Positions 19,016-31,530 of a stretch of DNA of 64,000 nt are shown piece after piece (the stretch's first letter is position 1; each line of letters opens with the position of its first letter). The notes under the pieces were generated by a model. It did no database searches, had not been told where the DNA came from, and worked only from the letters and a program-made list of their open reading frames with translations. The position numbers were made by a program, and so were the translations under genes. This DNA comes from Closterium sp. NIES-65 (Eukaryota; Streptophyta; Zygnematophyceae; Desmidiales; Closteriaceae), in contig CANXME010002570.1 in NCBI GenBank assembly GCA_948144175.1, positions 62,001-126,000 on the forward strand, in the 5' to 3' direction.

Positions 19016-22000
19016 TAGCGCGCCCGACTGCTCTGCTCGCTATGGCCGCTCTCAACATTCTCACCTTCGATTTGGAGGGCCGCCCGATAGAGTTCAATGC
19101 GTGGCTAGACAACTTACACCTGTTCCGGCTGATAGTCTCTAAGGACGGTACTTCGCTATTTGACCTCACTTCTGGCACCTCGCCCGCCCCTGACGCCACA
19201 GGTGACAGTCCGACTCGCTCACAGTGGCTTACCTGTGACGCTGCTGCCCGCCTAGCCGTTCGCAACCACCTGCCGTTAGCCGAACGCGCCCACTTTGGCC
19301 AGCATAAGACAGCTAAAGCACTGTACGATGCTGTAGTCCCTCGCTACTCCTCCCCGGCCACTGCTGCTCTAAGCCACCTTCTCCTGCCCTACCTGTTCCC
19401 AGAGCTGTCTGCCTTTGCCACAGCAGCCAACCTAGTCACTCACCTCCACACTAGTGACACTCGCTACCATGTTGCGCTTCCCGCCGAGTCTCTTGCAAAG
19501 AACCCTCCCCCTGTGTACATCACACTCTACTTCATAGTCACCCACCTTCCTGACTCTCTTACCATAGTCAGGGACCTCCTTCTCGCCCTTGACCCCACCG
19601 ACCTCACTATCGACCTGCTCGAGAAGCACGTCCTAGCAGCTTAGACTAGCATAGTTGCCGTAGGCGCTTCTCGTGGCACTCCTCGCACTCCCTTTTTTGA
19701 GGGGTGTTTGCCCTCCCCCCTTCTCCCCTCAGTCGCCTCTGCTGCAGCTGTTGACTACTTGCCCCTTTGAGGAGGTATGAGCTGCGACTGCCCCTAGTGG
19801 GAGGCGCCGCAGCGGCAGGGGCAGGGGAGGCAGCAGTGGGGGTAGTAGAGGTGGAGGCGGTGGTGGGGGCAGTGGAGGAGGTGGAGGGGGCGGCGGTGGA
19901 GGAGGTAGTGGTGGTGGGGGTGGAGGGGCAGGTGGCGGGGGTGGTGGCGGCAGTGGGAGTGGTGGAGGCGGCGGTGGTGGCGGCGGTGGTGGCGGCAGTG
20001 GGAGTGGAGGCGGCGGCAATGGTGGTGGCCGGGGTGGTACCAGCCAAAGGGGAGGCCTTGGAGGTGGCCAGAGGCAGCAGCAGCATCAACCCCTTTCGTC
20101 TCAGAAGCTCCGTGAGTGGTTTGCTCAGCGTGGGGCGGCTGGGAGCAGTGGTCCCTGCGCGTATGTCATTCGCACAGGTGATCGCACTGGTCAGACATGC
20201 AGGAGGTCTCACACTCAGCACCGCTGCTTCTACCACCTTACTGACGCCTTTCGCGCAGAGTTTCCTAATGCACTTGAGCTCCCCAACTGGGCAGAGCTGC
20301 TTAGGCAGAATGTTGATATCTTTGCTCTAGACTTTGATGCTATCCTATCTGCCATGTATGCATTGACTGTTAGTGCTGAGGGTGACTGTTACCTATGTAT
20401 GCCGCCAGACCCAGGTATAGAGGCTGCTGCTCTAGGTGCTATTGAGTATGCTGCCCTAGATGCATGTGAGTCTGCTCTCTCTGGTACTGCGTCTGCTGCG
20501 GGCCCGCACACCTTTACGCTTGACTCAGGTGCTTCCCGCTGTTTCTATCGTGACAGTACCACAGTGACCCCGCTCTCTGCACCTGTTCTGTCTCTTTGGC
20601 TGACCCCTCTGGGGGCCCAATCCTTGCACGTTCCTCCACTGTTCTGTCCTGACTGGCGGTTCCGTCTGGGTCACTGTCGGGTCTCCACCTCCCCTCGTTC
20701 TCTACGAACTTGGTGAGCAATGTAATCCTCCAGGATGCGGGGGTTGACACCTTCACCCCTAGACGGCAGCGTGTGGCGATCTGTACGTGCTCCCGGACCG
20801 GTCGCCACCTGGCCACGTTCACCTGTCGGCCTGGGTCGAGTCTGTACACACTAACTACTGCGCCTCCTCAGGTAGCCTCATCAGGTCAGCTTGCTGCCCC
20901 TTGCTGGTGTCGCGCCCTGTCGCGCCAGACGCTCCTTTGGCACCACCGTCTTGGTCACCCCTCTATGGCACGCCTTCGTGGCATGCACTCCCGTCTCCTT
21001 GTCTCTGGTCTTCCCAGGCCTCTGCCTCCCCTCCTCCCCTCCCTTCCAGTCCTGCGTCTGCACTCTGACAGAGGTGGTGAGTTTTCCTCCGACCTCTTGC
21101 GGGTCTTTTGTCGTGCGGAGGGCATTCCCCAAACGTTCACACTTCTGGCCTCTACGCACCAGAATGGGGTTGCTGAGCACCGCATTGGCTTAGTCATGGA
21201 GGTCGCTCGTACCTCCATGATCCATGAGGCTGCCCCCCATTTTCTGTGGCCGTTTGCCGTCCAGTACGCTGCGCATCAGCTCAACCTCTGGCCCCCTGTC
21301 TCCTTGCCGGAGACCTCGCCCACAGTGCGTTGGACGGGGGAGGTTGGCGATGCGTCGGTGTTCCGGGTCTTGGGATGTCGTGCTTTTGTCCGCGATACGT
21401 CCGCGGACAAGCTCTCCTCCCGTGCCGTTCCGTGCGTCTTCCTTGGCTTTCCCCATGATGCGCCTGGCTAGCAGTTTTACCACCCCACCTCGCGCCGTGT
21501 CCTGTCCTCTCAGGACGTCACGTTTGACGAGTCGGTTCCCATTTACTGTCTCTTCCCCTACCGCACTGCTCCTCTCCCTCCCCCGCCGCTCTTCCTTGCA
21601 CCAGGTCCTCCTCCGGTAGACCCCCTTCCCCCTCAGGGTCCTGCTCCCTCAGGTGTGCCCCAGGTAGACCCTCTCGAGCCTGTCAAGGTCGCTGTCGACT
21701 CTGGTGATGCTAGAGGTGTTGCGTCTGGGGGTGCTGAGCCTGCGGGTGCGGGACCTGAGGGTTCTGGGCGTGAGTGTGCGGAGCCTGGGGGTGCTGAGCC
21801 TGAGCGTGCGGAGCCTGGGGGTGAGGAACTTGGGGGTGCTGAGCTTGAGCGTGCGGAGCTTGGGGGTGATGAGCCTGGGGTTGCTGAGTCTAAGGGTGTA
21901 GAGCCTGGGGGTGCTGAGCCTGCGGGTGCGGAGCCTGGGGGTGCTGAGCCTGGAGGCCCTTCGGGTGTCTTGTCATGGCCGGAGTCTCTCTCTCCACTGT

Positions 22001-23523
22001 AGCTGCGCGAGTGGTTTGCTCAGCGCTGGAGCCTCCGGAGTGGTGCTGCTGGAGCTGGAGCTGCTGGAGGTGCTGGAGCCGCTAGTCCCGGAGGTGCTCG
22101 TATTGGAGGTACTGGAGCTGCTGGGGCTGGAGGTACTGCTGGAGCTGCTGGAGGTGCTGGTGCTACTAGAGCTGGAACTGCTGGAGGTGCTGCTGGAGGT
22201 GCTGGAGCTACTAGGGCTGGAGGTGCTGCTGGAGCTAGAGCTGCTCGAGGTGCTGCTAGAGCTGGAGCTGCTGGAGGTGGTTCTAGAGCTAGAGCTGGAG
22301 TTCTTAGAGGTACTGGTGCTGTCGGTGCTGGTGCTGGAGGTGCTGTGTGGCCGCGACCGTACTTCGTTCCACTCCTTCAGCAGGTTCTTGGTCTCCCGCC
22401 TTCTGCTGACCTTGCTCCTCCCTTCTTGTGTCCACCGCTTGACCAATCCCAGCCACAGCTATTGCCAGCCTCTCCGCTGCCTACTCCTTCTCCTTAGATT
22501 GAGCAGCCCGGAGGTCTTACTAAGCATCACAAGCCTGCGTCTCCTCCTACGTTGCCTGTTCGCGCTAGTCACACTGGTCATCGTGTTCCGCGTCCGCGTC
22601 CTCCTCCTATCCCTGGCACGCACCAGATGGCACTTCGTCCTTCCTTTGTTCCACTGCGTGTCTCTCTGCCGTCTCCTCCTGCGTCCTCCATTGCTGACGG
22701 TCCGAACCCTGAGTCCGACTCCCTTCATGCTGCTAGTCGTACTATCACGCGTCTCCTGGCCACTGTTGTCACTAACCCTTCCTTTGAGTCCACTGCTGCG
22801 TCTGCCTTAGTTGCTGAGCTTGTCAACTTTGCTCCTCGCTGTCGCCTAGACTACGCCGCTAGCCTTGTTGCTGAGTAAGAGTCTGTCTGTCCTCCATCCG
22901 TCGGGGGTGGGTGTGCTCTTGGCACAGAAGTCCTTGAGGACAGGCAGGAGGACTTTGAGTGCTTTGCAGCTGCTGGACCTCATCTCGTGTCCATGCTGAT
23001 TCCACCTGAGGGAGACGCGGATGCAGCAGACATCCCGACCCCGCGCTCTTACACAAAGGCGATAGAGGGTCCCTACTCCTCTCCGTGGCTGTCAGCCATA
23101 GACGCAGAGATGGCATTGTGGAAGTCCACAAGCACTTACGTCGACAAGGTTCCCCCACCTGGGACGAACATCGTCAGTGGCATGTGGATTTTCGGGGTGA
23201 AGCGGCCGCTGGATTCTCCGCCTGTCTCAAGACGCGTTACGTTGCACGAGGCTTCAGTCAGCGACAGGGAGTCGACTTCTTCCATAACTTTTCCCCTACC
23301 CCGAAGATGACCACTCTTCGGGTGCTGCTGCATGTCGCCGCTCGGCGTTACTACGAGCTTCACTCTCTTGACTTCAGCACTGCTTGCCAACAGGGTAGCC
23401 TGCACGAGGAGATCTGACTGCGCCGCCCACCTGGGATTCACTGGGTCGTTCCCTCGTGGTACCCAGTGGAGCCTCCGGTGGCCAGTCTACGGTCTCCGCT
23501 AGGCGCGTCGCGACGGGCACGAC

Positions 23524-23901
23524 TGTGAGGATCTGGGATCGAGCTCACAAAAGATGATTCAAATTGAATTGAATTGAATGTCCACCTTGGTACAACACGA
23601 GGCTATATATAAGCTCGACACAAGGCCCCGTAACCAGGTGTTACGCGAAGGTTCCGCGGGTCGCGAAGCGTCCCGAACAGATCCTTACCGAATTCGGTAG
23701 AAGGCAATTCGGTGGCAACCGAAAAGCCTGAATTCGGTGCACGCAACCTAGCTCGGTGCTATAACTATAATAAAATATAGGAAAGCACCTAGCCTAGGAA
23801 ATCAAGCAATTCATGCATGCATATGATTATCCTATGCTAGAAATAGCATGATAAAGTAGAGGCAAGCAAGCATAGCTGGCATAAGCCGTCGTACTCTCAC
23901 A
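23524..23901 (-). repeat. Gypsy LTR (3' LTR)
   Basis: 378 bp, TGTGAGGATCTGGG...GTACTCTCACA on the plus strand; about 97.6 percent identical to 29289-29666. Confidence 0.95.
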
Positions 23902-23929
23902 CGTCCCCCCCTCAAAGCTGGGTGGCGTG

Positions 23930-24140
23930 AGATACACCCTGCTTGACAAGATAGTCCTTGAGAGCACGGCGTGGGTTGCCCATATCAGCTTCTGCAACCC
24001 AACTGTCCTCAGTGGGGTTGTATCCCTTCCAGCGTATCAAGAACTCGAGAGTCTTGCCACCGCGGCGCCGATGAGAGAGAATGCGCTCGATCTCGTACTC
24101 GGGTTCATCCTGTATGAGAACAGGTGGTGGTGGCGGTAGT
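23930..24140 (-). CDS. chromodomain part of Gypsy integrase
   Basis: Minus-strand residues EYEIERILSHRR, then GGKTLEFLIRWKGYNP and EDSWVAEADM match the chromodomain core (Y-x-VE-I, aromatic-cage WKGY, SWE-like W). In chromoviruses this domain steers integration to marked heterochromatin. Its family assignment is firm; function here is inferred. Confidence 0.88.
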
Positions 24141-24180
24141 TGCCGTCCCTGGAACTGTTGGTTGGGGTCCTTGTAGGGCT

Positions 24181-27100
24181 TCAGTTCTGGACATGGAAAG
24201 CGTTGTGAAGCTTCCATGTATCTGGTAAGCGCAAGCGGAATGTAACTGGTGTCACCTGTGCCTCAACGAGAAAAGGACCACAGAAGCGAGGCCGGAGTTT
24301 GGATGGGAGGTGAGACAGATTCAAGTTGCGCGTGTCAAGAAGCACCTGATCTCCGACTGCTACTGAGTGATCACGTCGCTGACGATCGGCATACTGCTTC
24401 TGGGAGTTCTGCATCGTGGTGAGACGTCGCTGAGTCTTCTCCCATAGCTGCTGCATGGTGGTGACGAAGTCATGTGCGGCTTGGACGTGTGCCGGTGTAG
24501 TTGGCTGTTGTGGTGTGAGTGGTTCCCGTCCGTAACACAGGAAGAAAGGAGTTTTCCCTGTGGCCGCATGTGATGCGTTGTTGTAAGCGAACTCTAGGGT
24601 TGGTAACTGTGTGTCCCAGTTGCTGACGTGGTCCTTGCAAGCTGTGCGCAGTAACTGTTCAACCACTTGATTGAGTCGCTCTGTCTGTCTGTCAATCTGG
24701 GGGTGGTATGCTAAAAACATTGTAAGCTTTGTCCCCAACAGTCCCATGAGCTCCTTCCAGAACTTACTCGTGAATTTGGGGTCTCTGTCTGAGATGAGTG
24801 TAGCCGGGATACCGTGGATGGTGATGATGCGGTCGAAGAAGAGTCGAGCAGTTGCTTCAGCTGTAGCTGTGGCGTTGGTCGGTATGAAGTGACCCATTTT
24901 GGAGAACTTATCGATCACCACGAGGATGGAATCATGTCCCTGTGAGGTCGAAGGAAGCCCTGTGATGAAGTCGAGGCTAACGACCTGCCATGGCTGCTCC
25001 GGTACGGGTAGAGGCTGAAGTAACCCTACTTTTTTCTGCTTGCTGCTCTTCATCCGCTGGCACGTGTCGCAAGAGGTGACAAACTGCTGCACGTCTGCTG
25101 CCATCCCGGGCCAGTAGTAATACTTCGCTATCCCTGCTAACGTCTTGTTGCTCCCGAAATGTCCCGCGTAAGGTACGTCGTGAAACTCCTCCAATAGGAT
25201 CTGCCGTAGCGGGGCGTAATTCGGTACCCAAATCTTTCCTGAACCCTTCCTTACAGCTAAGTCTTTCTCCCACTGTAATGGCTTCTTGGTCTGTGCTGTA
25301 GCAATCTCTGCGTCCACGGAGTACTCATGTTGGAATAGACCCTTGAGCAGAGGGTTCATCTCGTCGAGCTGGATGCCTGCTACATGTCCGGGGCGGCTCA
25401 ACGCGTCTGCCTTGTTGTGTAGCCCGGGCTTGTAGACGATGTTGTAGTGGAAGTGAGTTTCCAGGAAGTCCACCCACCGCACCTGTCGTCGTGAGAGTGT
25501 CGGCTGTGACTTCAGGTATTTGAGACTGCAGTGGTCAGTATAGACTGTAGTCTTGGCTCCCTCTAGGTAACACCTCCACGCCTTGAAGGCTATGACTATC
25601 GCTAAGGCTTCCTTGTCGTGAATGGGGTAGTTTAGTTTTGCTCCGTGTAGCTTCTTACTGAGGTAGGCGATGGGCTGTAAACCGCGTCCGTGATCCTGCA
25701 TCAGTACTGCTCCGACTGCTTGGTCACTAGCGTGTGCTTCCACCACGTAGTCCTTGTCTGGATCCAGCAAGATGAGTACTGGCGCTGTAGTCAGTGCTAT
25801 CTGTAGCTGCTCCATGGCTTGCTGATGAAGGGTTTCCCATTTGTAGGGCGTATCCTTTTTCAGTAGGTCGGTCAGTGGCGCTGCTATCTTAGCGTACTGC
25901 GGCACGAACCTGTTGTAGTAGTTGGCGAAGCCTAGGAACTGCTGTAACTCCTTCACGTTCTCTGGTACTTTCCACTTCTTGACGGCTTCGATCTTCCGTG
26001 GGTCCACGTGTACGCCCTCGACACTCACCATGTGCCCGAGAAACTGCACCTTCTTCAGGGCGAAGTCGCTCTTTGACAGCTTCACGTAGAACTTGTTTTT
26101 CCGCAGGATCTCGAACACCTTCCGCAGATGCTCCACGTGCTCCTTCATGTTCTTGGAGTAGATGAGAATGTCGTCCAGGTACACCACCACACATTCGTCC
26201 AGCAGGGGTCGTAAGATGTGATTCATCTCCGCCTGAAACGTTGCTAGTGCGTTGGAGAGTCCGAACGGCATCACCAAGTATTCGTAGGAGCCGTATCTGG
26301 TACGGAACGCTGTCTTGTGGACGGAGTTGTCTGCCATCTTGATCTGCCAGTAGCCCGATCGTAGGTCCAGCTTCGAAAATATTGTTGCTCCACGCAGTTG
26401 ATCGAGTAGGTCGTCTATGCGCGGTATGGGATATTTGTTTTTGACTGTCTGTTTGTTCAGTGCGCGGTAGTCGATGCACATCCGTAGACTGCCGTCTGGT
26501 TTTGGAGTGAAGAGAACTGGTGCGCCGTAGGGAGAGGTGGATGGGCGGATCAGTTGTCTGTCCAGTAGATACTCTATCTGTTTTTTCATGTCTGTCAGTT
26601 CAGTCGGACTCAGTCGGTATGGTGCACGTGAGACGGGTTTCGCACCTGGTTCCTCCACGATCTCGTGTTCGTGGGTGCGTGCTGGAGGTATGCCTGCAGG
26701 TAGGTCGTCGGGCATTATATCCTTGTACTGCTCCAAGACCTCTTTCAGTGCTGCAGGTAGCTCGGAACTCGGCTTCTCCTCCTCTGCTGCTGCCATAACC
26801 AGTGCTAGGTAACCCGTGTTACTCTTGTTCACCGTCTGTTCGAACCGTGCCAGTATCGTATCAGGTACGTCCCCTGTATCCGTCCAGCTTTGCAGCTCCA
26901 CTCGTTTCCCGTTGTTGTAGATGCACACCTTGCTGTTGACCCAATCGATCTCGGGGTTGAACCGCTTCAGGAAATCTCGCCCCAAGATAAAATCTAATCC
27001 TTTGATGTTGGTGACTGGTAGCTTCGGCTTCCACCTCAACGCACCTATATGCAGTTGCAGTGATGCTTCGCCGTGGATAGGAAGCTTCGTACCGTCCACC

Positions 27101-27195
27101 ATGGTTGCTGAAAACTGGGTCTCTTCCGCCTTCTCTCCAATTTTCTCCAATGCTCCGCGGTCACACACCGAGTGAGATGCACCGCTGTCAACCAA
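24181..27195 (-). CDS. Gypsy pol part (PR-RT-RNase H-IN)
   Basis: A long polyprotein part in Ty3/Gypsy order: aspartic protease DSGASHSVC at the start, reverse transcriptase ([23 protein letters not shown]), RNase H ([19 protein letters not shown]), integrase zinc region and D,D-E core ([20 protein letters not shown]). The order with integrase after RNase H separates it from all Copia elements in the window. Confidence 0.93.
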   Translation of the reverse strand: MVDSGASHSVCDRGALEKIGEKAEETQFSATMVDGTKLPIHGEASLQLHIGALRWKPKLPVTNIKGLDFILGRDFLKRFNPEIDWVNSKVCIYNNGKRVELQSWTDTGDVPDTILARFEQTVNKSNTGYLALVMAAAEEEKPSSELPAALKEVLEQYKDIMPDDLPAGIPPARTHEHEIVEEPGAKPVSRAPYRLSPTELTDMKKQIEYLLDRQLIRPSTSPYGAPVLFTPKPDGSLRMCIDYRALNKQTVKNKYPIPRIDDLLDQLRGATIFSKLDLRSGYWQIKMADNSVHKTAFRTRYGSYEYLVMPFGLSNALATFQAEMNHILRPLLDECVVVYLDDILIYSKNMKEHVEHLRKVFEILRKNKFYVKLSKSDFALKKVQFLGHMVSVEGVHVDPRKIEAVKKWKVPENVKELQQFLGFANYYNRFVPQYAKIAAPLTDLLKKDTPYKWETLHQQAMEQLQIALTTAPVLILLDPDKDYVVEAHASDQAVGAVLMQDHGRGLQPIAYLSKKLHGAKLNYPIHDKEALAIVIAFKAWRCYLEGAKTTVYTDHCSLKYLKSQPTLSRRQVRWVDFLETHFHYNIVYKPGLHNKADALSRPGHVAGIQLDEMNPLLKGLFQHEYSVDAEIATAQTKKPLQWEKDLAVRKGSGKIWVPNYAPLRQILLEEFHDVPYAGHFGSNKTLAGIAKYYYWPGMAADVQQFVTSCDTCQRMKSSKQKKVGLLQPLPVPEQPWQVVSLDFITGLPSTSQGHDSILVVIDKFSKMGHFIPTNATATAEATARLFFDRIITIHGIPATLISDRDPKFTSKFWKELMGLLGTKLTMFLAYHPQIDRQTERLNQVVEQLLRTACKDHVSNWDTQLPTLEFAYNNASHAATGKTPFFLCYGREPLTPQQPTTPAHVQAAHDFVTTMQQLWEKTQRRLTTMQNSQKQYADRQRRDHSVAVGDQVLLDTRNLNLSHLPSKLRPRFCGPFLVEAQVTPVTFRLRLPDTWKLHNAFHVQN

Positions 27196-27893
27196 TGCTT
27201 GGAGGCGTCGCCCATTGCATTACACCTCGAGGAGTAGTGGTTTCTGCTGTGCTGAGTAGCCAAAGAGGGTCTCGTTAATAGGATCATAGGGTACATCAAA
27301 CTTAATACCTTCCCTTTTTCCTATACCTGACTCAGCGCTTTCCAACTTCACCTGGGGGGTAGTAGGATTTTTCCGAGGCTTGTATAATTTTTCCTGAGCC
27401 TGGATGTCTCCTCTAAGCCTTGGCAGCTGTGTAGGCTTCACCTGTGGGCGACAGGGAGCCTTAACACTGTGCTGCGGGGAGAGAATATTCACTCCACGGA
27501 ACGCACGACCCTTCTCTATGCTCCATAGTATTTTGCCCAACTTCTCAGGTACCTGAATAATTTCTAAAAACTTTTTCTTGGCCTCTAGACCTCCCCTGAA
27601 TTTTTTGAAGGCTTGTAAACCACGAGAAGCAATATTCTTCGTTAGAGCATCTTTATAGGATACTTTTAACGAATTCTTACTTTCGTGGGAGTTCGGCTGG
27701 AGTTTCCCGGTCGGTGCAGAGTCTTTTTTCGCGGAGCCTCCATTCGCCTCGGCGATTTCCCCTGATGCCGGCCGGTCATGACGTTTTAAATTCGCGCCAT
27801 CATTTTCTCCTTTTTTCACCCGCTCCGAAGTCGCCATGTCGTCGCCTTTTCCTGCATTTTGGATCTTTACGCGATCGCTAGGTCGATCCGCGG

Positions 27894-28871
27894 CTACTGG
27901 CGATTCCCGTTTTTTGACTTCGTGGGTGCTCCACTGTTTCCGTCCCGGAGTGCCGCACGTGCTTTCTTCATTTTGTAGCACGACAAAAACTGATGTCCTG
28001 CTGCGCCGCAAAATTCGCATTTTGTCGGCTGCTGCTTCGCCTCGTATTTGTCGATATCCATCGGTTCGGTGAACGTGGGGGGTGCCGATCGCTCCGTGCC
28101 GAATGTACGGTTCGGCGTGAAGCGTCGTGTTTCGGGTTGACTTCGAGTTAGCGCGTCGTATCGCTCGGCAGCACGCACGATGTCTCTGTAGCTGTTGTAA
28201 TTCGCCGCAATCACCTGCCGCCGAATCTCCATTTTTAATCCTTCGGTGTACGCCTGGATTTTTTCGCCTTCGGTCAGGTCGGTGATGCGGTTGAACAGTA
28301 ACTCCATCTGCTGCGTGTACTGTGTTACACTACTGTATTGCTTGTGTCGGTGTATCTGCTGCCGCGCCATGTAGGTTGTATTAATTGGTTCGAAACGCTC
28401 GATTAAATCTGCCCGAAACTGCTGCCACGTTTTCTCCCCGCGGGCTACGTCGGTGTAGTAAATCCATTCGAGAGCCGGTCCACGTAACAGTGTCGCTGCG
28501 AGCCGAATCCTTGCTGCGTCGTGTTGCGGGGTCGAACAGCCAATGGCCTCGAAGTAAATTTCGAGGCTGGCCACGAATCGCCGGACGTCGGATCCCTTCG
28601 CGCTTGGATCGAACGCCTCCGGGAGCCTCGGTCGTGCTGCTTCGAGGTTCGGCGACAGTGGTGCCATTGGTCCGTGAAATGTCGGTGTCGCCACTGCTGC
28701 TGGAGTTGTCGGTGCTGCAGTCGCTGTGGTCGCTGCTGCTGCGGTGGCGAACCCTGGTTGGCTTGTCAGAAAAGCCTCGAGTCGACGAAGCGTCGCCTGC
28801 GTCTGCTCCATGTCGGTGCGGAGGCTCGCAATGTCGCTCGTAGTCGCGTAGTTGTTGCCTTGGCCCTCCAT
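27894..28871 (-). CDS. Gypsy gag part
   Basis: About 325 residues from MEGQGNNYATTSD. It has a Thr/Ala-rich stretch, a capsid-like helical region (RRFVASLEIYFEAIG, WQQFRADLIERFEP, YTQQMELLFNRI) and a C-terminal zinc knuckle C-x2-C-x4-H-x4-C. It packages the element RNA in the related families. Confidence 0.9.
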   Translation of the reverse strand: MEGQGNNYATTSDIASLRTDMEQTQATLRRLEAFLTSQPGFATAAAATTATAAPTTPAAVATPTFHGPMAPLSPNLEAARPRLPEAFDPSAKGSDVRRFVASLEIYFEAIGCSTPQHDAARIRLAATLLRGPALEWIYYTDVARGEKTWQQFRADLIERFEPINTTYMARQQIHRHKQYSSVTQYTQQMELLFNRITDLTEGEKIQAYTEGLKMEIRRQVIAANYNSYRDIVRAAERYDALTRSQPETRRFTPNRTFGTERSAPPTFTEPMDIDKYEAKQQPTKCEFCGAAGHQFLSCYKMKKARAALRDGNSGAPTKSKNGNRQ

Positions 28872-29273
28872 TTGGTGATTTACAGGAAGATGCGCGACGA
28901 AAATAATCGAATCCTAGGTGCTGGTCGACTTACTGCGAGTCAAATTGACTGTAGAATCGACGAGCGCGAATTCTGTAGGTTGCGTAAATCTCCCTTAGGC
29001 GAAATTGGCCGTTGAGGAGAAAATCGATCCGACGCTCCAAATTCCAACCTTTTTGGGCGAAATTCTCTGGGCCGTTGAGATGAAACTCGATCGAACGGTC
29101 GAAACTCCAACCTTTCCACCAGTAAATCTGAGGGGTGTTCGAAAACCGAATCGAGTGGGACTTAGAAAAATTGCGCGGAACTGGTTTTACATACCCGTAT
29201 CGGCGCTTTCGTCGTCGCCCCCGCGGTTTTTAAAGGCCGGAACTAAGCGGTTGAAGACCTCGCGTGTAAACCC

Positions 29274-29288
29274 GCTCTGGTTACCAAG
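29274..29288 (-). other. primer-binding site of the Gypsy chromovirus
   Basis: Minus strand reads CTTGGTAACCAGAGC directly after the 5' LTR, a Met-tRNA-like site differing slightly from that of the 16916 copy. Confidence 0.65.
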
Positions 29289-29666
29289 TGTGAGGATCTG
29301 GGACCGAGCTAAGAAAAGATGATTCAAATTGAATTGAATTGAATGTCCACCTGGGTACAACACGAGGCTATATGTAGGCTCGACACAAGGCCCCGTAACC
29401 AGGTGTTACGCGAAGGTTCCGCGGGTCGCGAAGCGTCCCGAACAGATCCTTACCGAATTCGGTAGAAGGCAATTCGGTGGCAACCGAAAAGCCAGAATTC
29501 GGTGCATGCAACCTAGCTCGGTGCTATAACTATAATAAAATATAGGAACGCACCTAGCCTAGGAAATCAAGCAATTCATGCATGCATATGATTATCCTAT
29601 GCTAGAAATAGCATGATAAAGTAGAGGCAAGCAAGCATAGCTGGCATAAGCCGTCGTACTCTCACA
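29289..29666 (-). repeat. Gypsy LTR (5' LTR)
   Basis: 378 bp, TG...CA, followed by the ACGAC duplication and then continued Copia reverse-transcriptase sequence. Confidence 0.95.
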
Positions 29667-30030
29667 ACGACACACTGAGGACGACTCTTGCGGCTCTTGG
29701 GTTTGCTCCTTCTACTGCTGACCCGTCGCTGTTTCTACGCACCGACACTTCGCTGCCGCCGTTCTACATCCTCGTGTAAGTCGACGACGGGGTCTCTGCC
29801 ACTGCTAACACTGCTGGACTGGCCCACGTGAAGTTGGAGCTGCAGAAGAGACACACGTGCACAGACCTGGGTGGGCTGCGCAACTATCTTGGCTTGCAGA
29901 TCACTCGGGATAGAGCACGGCACACCATTACCTTGACTCAGTCACACATGGTGCAGCAGGTCTTTCAGCGCTTCGACTTCCAGTTCTCCTCGCCGTAGTC
30001 CACTCCTCTGCCTACCGGCCAGAGGAGTGC

Positions 30031-30800
30031 ACCGTTGTCCTGCGGGTACAACGCTGTGCAGCCGACTTGGAGCAGCGCTGGCACACCGTGGACTTGCAAC
30101 GTTGGCAAACTGCTACTCTGCTACGCTGGAGCGGTGCGAGCGCTGCTGCGCTAGAGTGCGGTCGACCATGCTGCGCTGGAGGTCGACCAGCAGCCTAGCT
30201 AGCTCTGATGTAGTCAATGCTGCCAATGTTGTTGCTATCATTGTTGCCATGTTTTCCTAGTGAAACTCTTGCCATTTCTCCCCGTGAACGAGCAAGCAGC
30301 GTGAACACAAGGAAACGACTAAGTGAATGAACGCAGAGATCACACGAGCACACGTGCCTAGCCCATAGCCTAGCTTCCGTTGCAGCAGTTATCTCCGCAT
30401 GGTGCGGTGAGCGTGGACAACACCGCGACGTAGTTCAGTCTAGCCGACTTCACACTTACCGATTGTGTTTGTAGACGGGCAGCCGTGCAGTCACTAGCGT
30501 GCGCGTAGGCGACGCCGAGGTGATGGACACCCTGGAGGGACGGCTGGAGGATGCGAGGAGACGCCATGAGGCACAGGAGTACGGGGCGATACCCTGAGCA
30601 GTCGTCGAGGCAGGACTCCGCTCCATGTGGGCGACGGAACATCCCTCTTCACGACCAGCTTCTCCTCGACTGGTGACCAACGAAGGCGGCGTCGACGTGG
30701 GCGTCAACGGTGGAGGTGGCCAAGTCGGCAGCAGTGTGGGAGACACGTCGAGGCAGGGAGGTGTGATACACGCCGGTGAAGCCGGCGGCGTTTAGGCGCG
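30031..30800. other. unassigned, probably leader of a Tnt1-like Copia
   Basis: No gene. It has GTCGACC-rich parts and lies directly before a Copia gag on the plus strand. Weakly similar stretches (CTTGCCA...GTGAACACAAG) occur in reverse orientation near 38170-38215. Confidence 0.35.
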
Positions 30801-30804
30801 AGGG

Positions 30805-31530
30805 ATGCAGCCGTCGGCGGCTGCAGGCTCCTCGCAGGGCGACGCCGGTGGGCGTCGAAGTGGTTTGTCGCCGATGTCGGCGACACAGGTGACGGCGGGC
30901 GGGATCGCACAGAGCTACGGCTACTTCAAGTTTACGCCGGACAGGATCTCGGTCACCCCGCCGCTCGTTGGTCGACAAAACATCCTCACCTGGAAGGAAG
31001 CCATCGAGCCCCAGCTCGAGATGGCCGAGCTGATTGGCTTTGCCCGAGGGACCGTGGCGACGCCGGGGGAGCACCACCCCGACCTGCGTGCAGAGTTTCG
31101 CGCCGTGCAGTTGTTGACCTTCACGGTCATCTCGCGGTGCTGCTCGCCGGGCGTGCAGATTGCCTTGAAGTGGTGCCGAGAGTACCTCGACGCCGGCCAC
31201 CGGGCGTGGAACTTCATCGAGTCGACCTATCAAGTCACTGACGACTTGTGCATCGCTCAGCTAGAGGGACAGCTGACGCATCTGCGCATGGGCGACGAGG
31301 AGACGGCGACCGACTACTGCAACCGGGCCCGGCGAATACTCGCCACCATCAGGATGGCCGGCGCGCAGTACTCGACGGCGTCGTACGTCACCCACGTCAT
31401 GCAGGGACTCTCGAGCAGCTACAACCTGCTGAAGCGGCTGTCCATGGCGCCAAGCACGAGGGCCACTCTCAACGAGGACAACTTGACCTCGTATATCCTG
31501 CAAGACGAGGCGATGCAGGAGGCCGAGTGA
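30805..31530 (+). mobile_element. Tnt1-like Copia gag fragment
   Basis: An open frame of 241 residues from MQPSAAAGSSQGD. Residues FKFTPDRISVTPPLVGRQN then ILTWKEAIEP match the N-terminal gag region of Tnt1-type Copia, and AQLEGQLTHLRMGDEE with VTHVMQGLSSSYN and LTSYILQDEAM match its UBN2/gag core. It is a lineage distinct from the glycine-rich family, with whose sequence it is fused at about 31531. No LTR of its own was identified. Confidence 0.8.

Larger units (their letters stand above)
23524..29666 (-). mobile_element. Gypsy chromovirus, nearly whole, inserted in Copia
   Basis: 6,143 bp on the minus strand with 378-bp LTRs and target duplication ACGAC (23519-23523 and 29667-29671). Parts: primer site inside the right LTR; gag about 28871-27894 with a canonical zinc knuckle CEFCGAAGHQFLSC near 27970; protease DSGASHSVC near 27180; reverse transcriptase with YLDDILIYS near 26165; RNase H about 25750-25300; integrase zinc region (GHFGSN ... 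CDTCQ) near 25180-25060 and core to about 24600; a C-terminal chromodomain (EYEIERILSHRR, LIRWKGYNPTEDSWV) about 24100-23930. The chromodomain places it in the chromovirus clade of Ty3/Gypsy. LTRs differ at about 9 of 378 sites (2.4 percent). It looks nearly whole, with about two breaks. Confidence 0.95.
18066..30030 (+). mobile_element. Copia element (short-LTR family) split by a Gypsy insertion
   Basis: Inserted in the Gypsy gag ending at 18065. Parts on the plus strand: 131-bp 5' LTR (18066-18196); GC-rich leader (to 19041); gag from 19042 (MAALNILTFDLEGRPIEFN) with a Gly-rich tract about 19800-20040 and a C-x13-C zinc knuckle about 20155-20230; protease LDSGAS near 20520; integrase about 20700-21250; a PGGAEP-type linker about 21700-22350; reverse transcriptase about 23050-23523 continuing after the Gypsy insertion at 29672-30000. 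No 3' LTR is seen; similarity stops near 30030. Many breaks (roughly ten), so it is old relative to its neighbours. Confidence 0.85.

Noticed and set aside
18233-19018. several open frames on both strands across a GC-rich leader
   Set aside because: Composition artefacts of the minisatellite leader; no start context and no domain.
19646-20236. threonine/alanine/proline-rich open frames opposite gag (also near 32068, 41872 and 49294)
   Set aside because: Antisense of the glycine-rich gag tract; low complexity mirrored from the coding strand.
21911-22810. leucine-rich open frames that look like LRR or membrane proteins (also near 11622-12290 and 44311-45012)
   Set aside because: They are alternate readings of the PGGAE/GAGAA repeat linker of Copia pol; the in-phase reading joins recognised integrase and reverse transcriptase domains.
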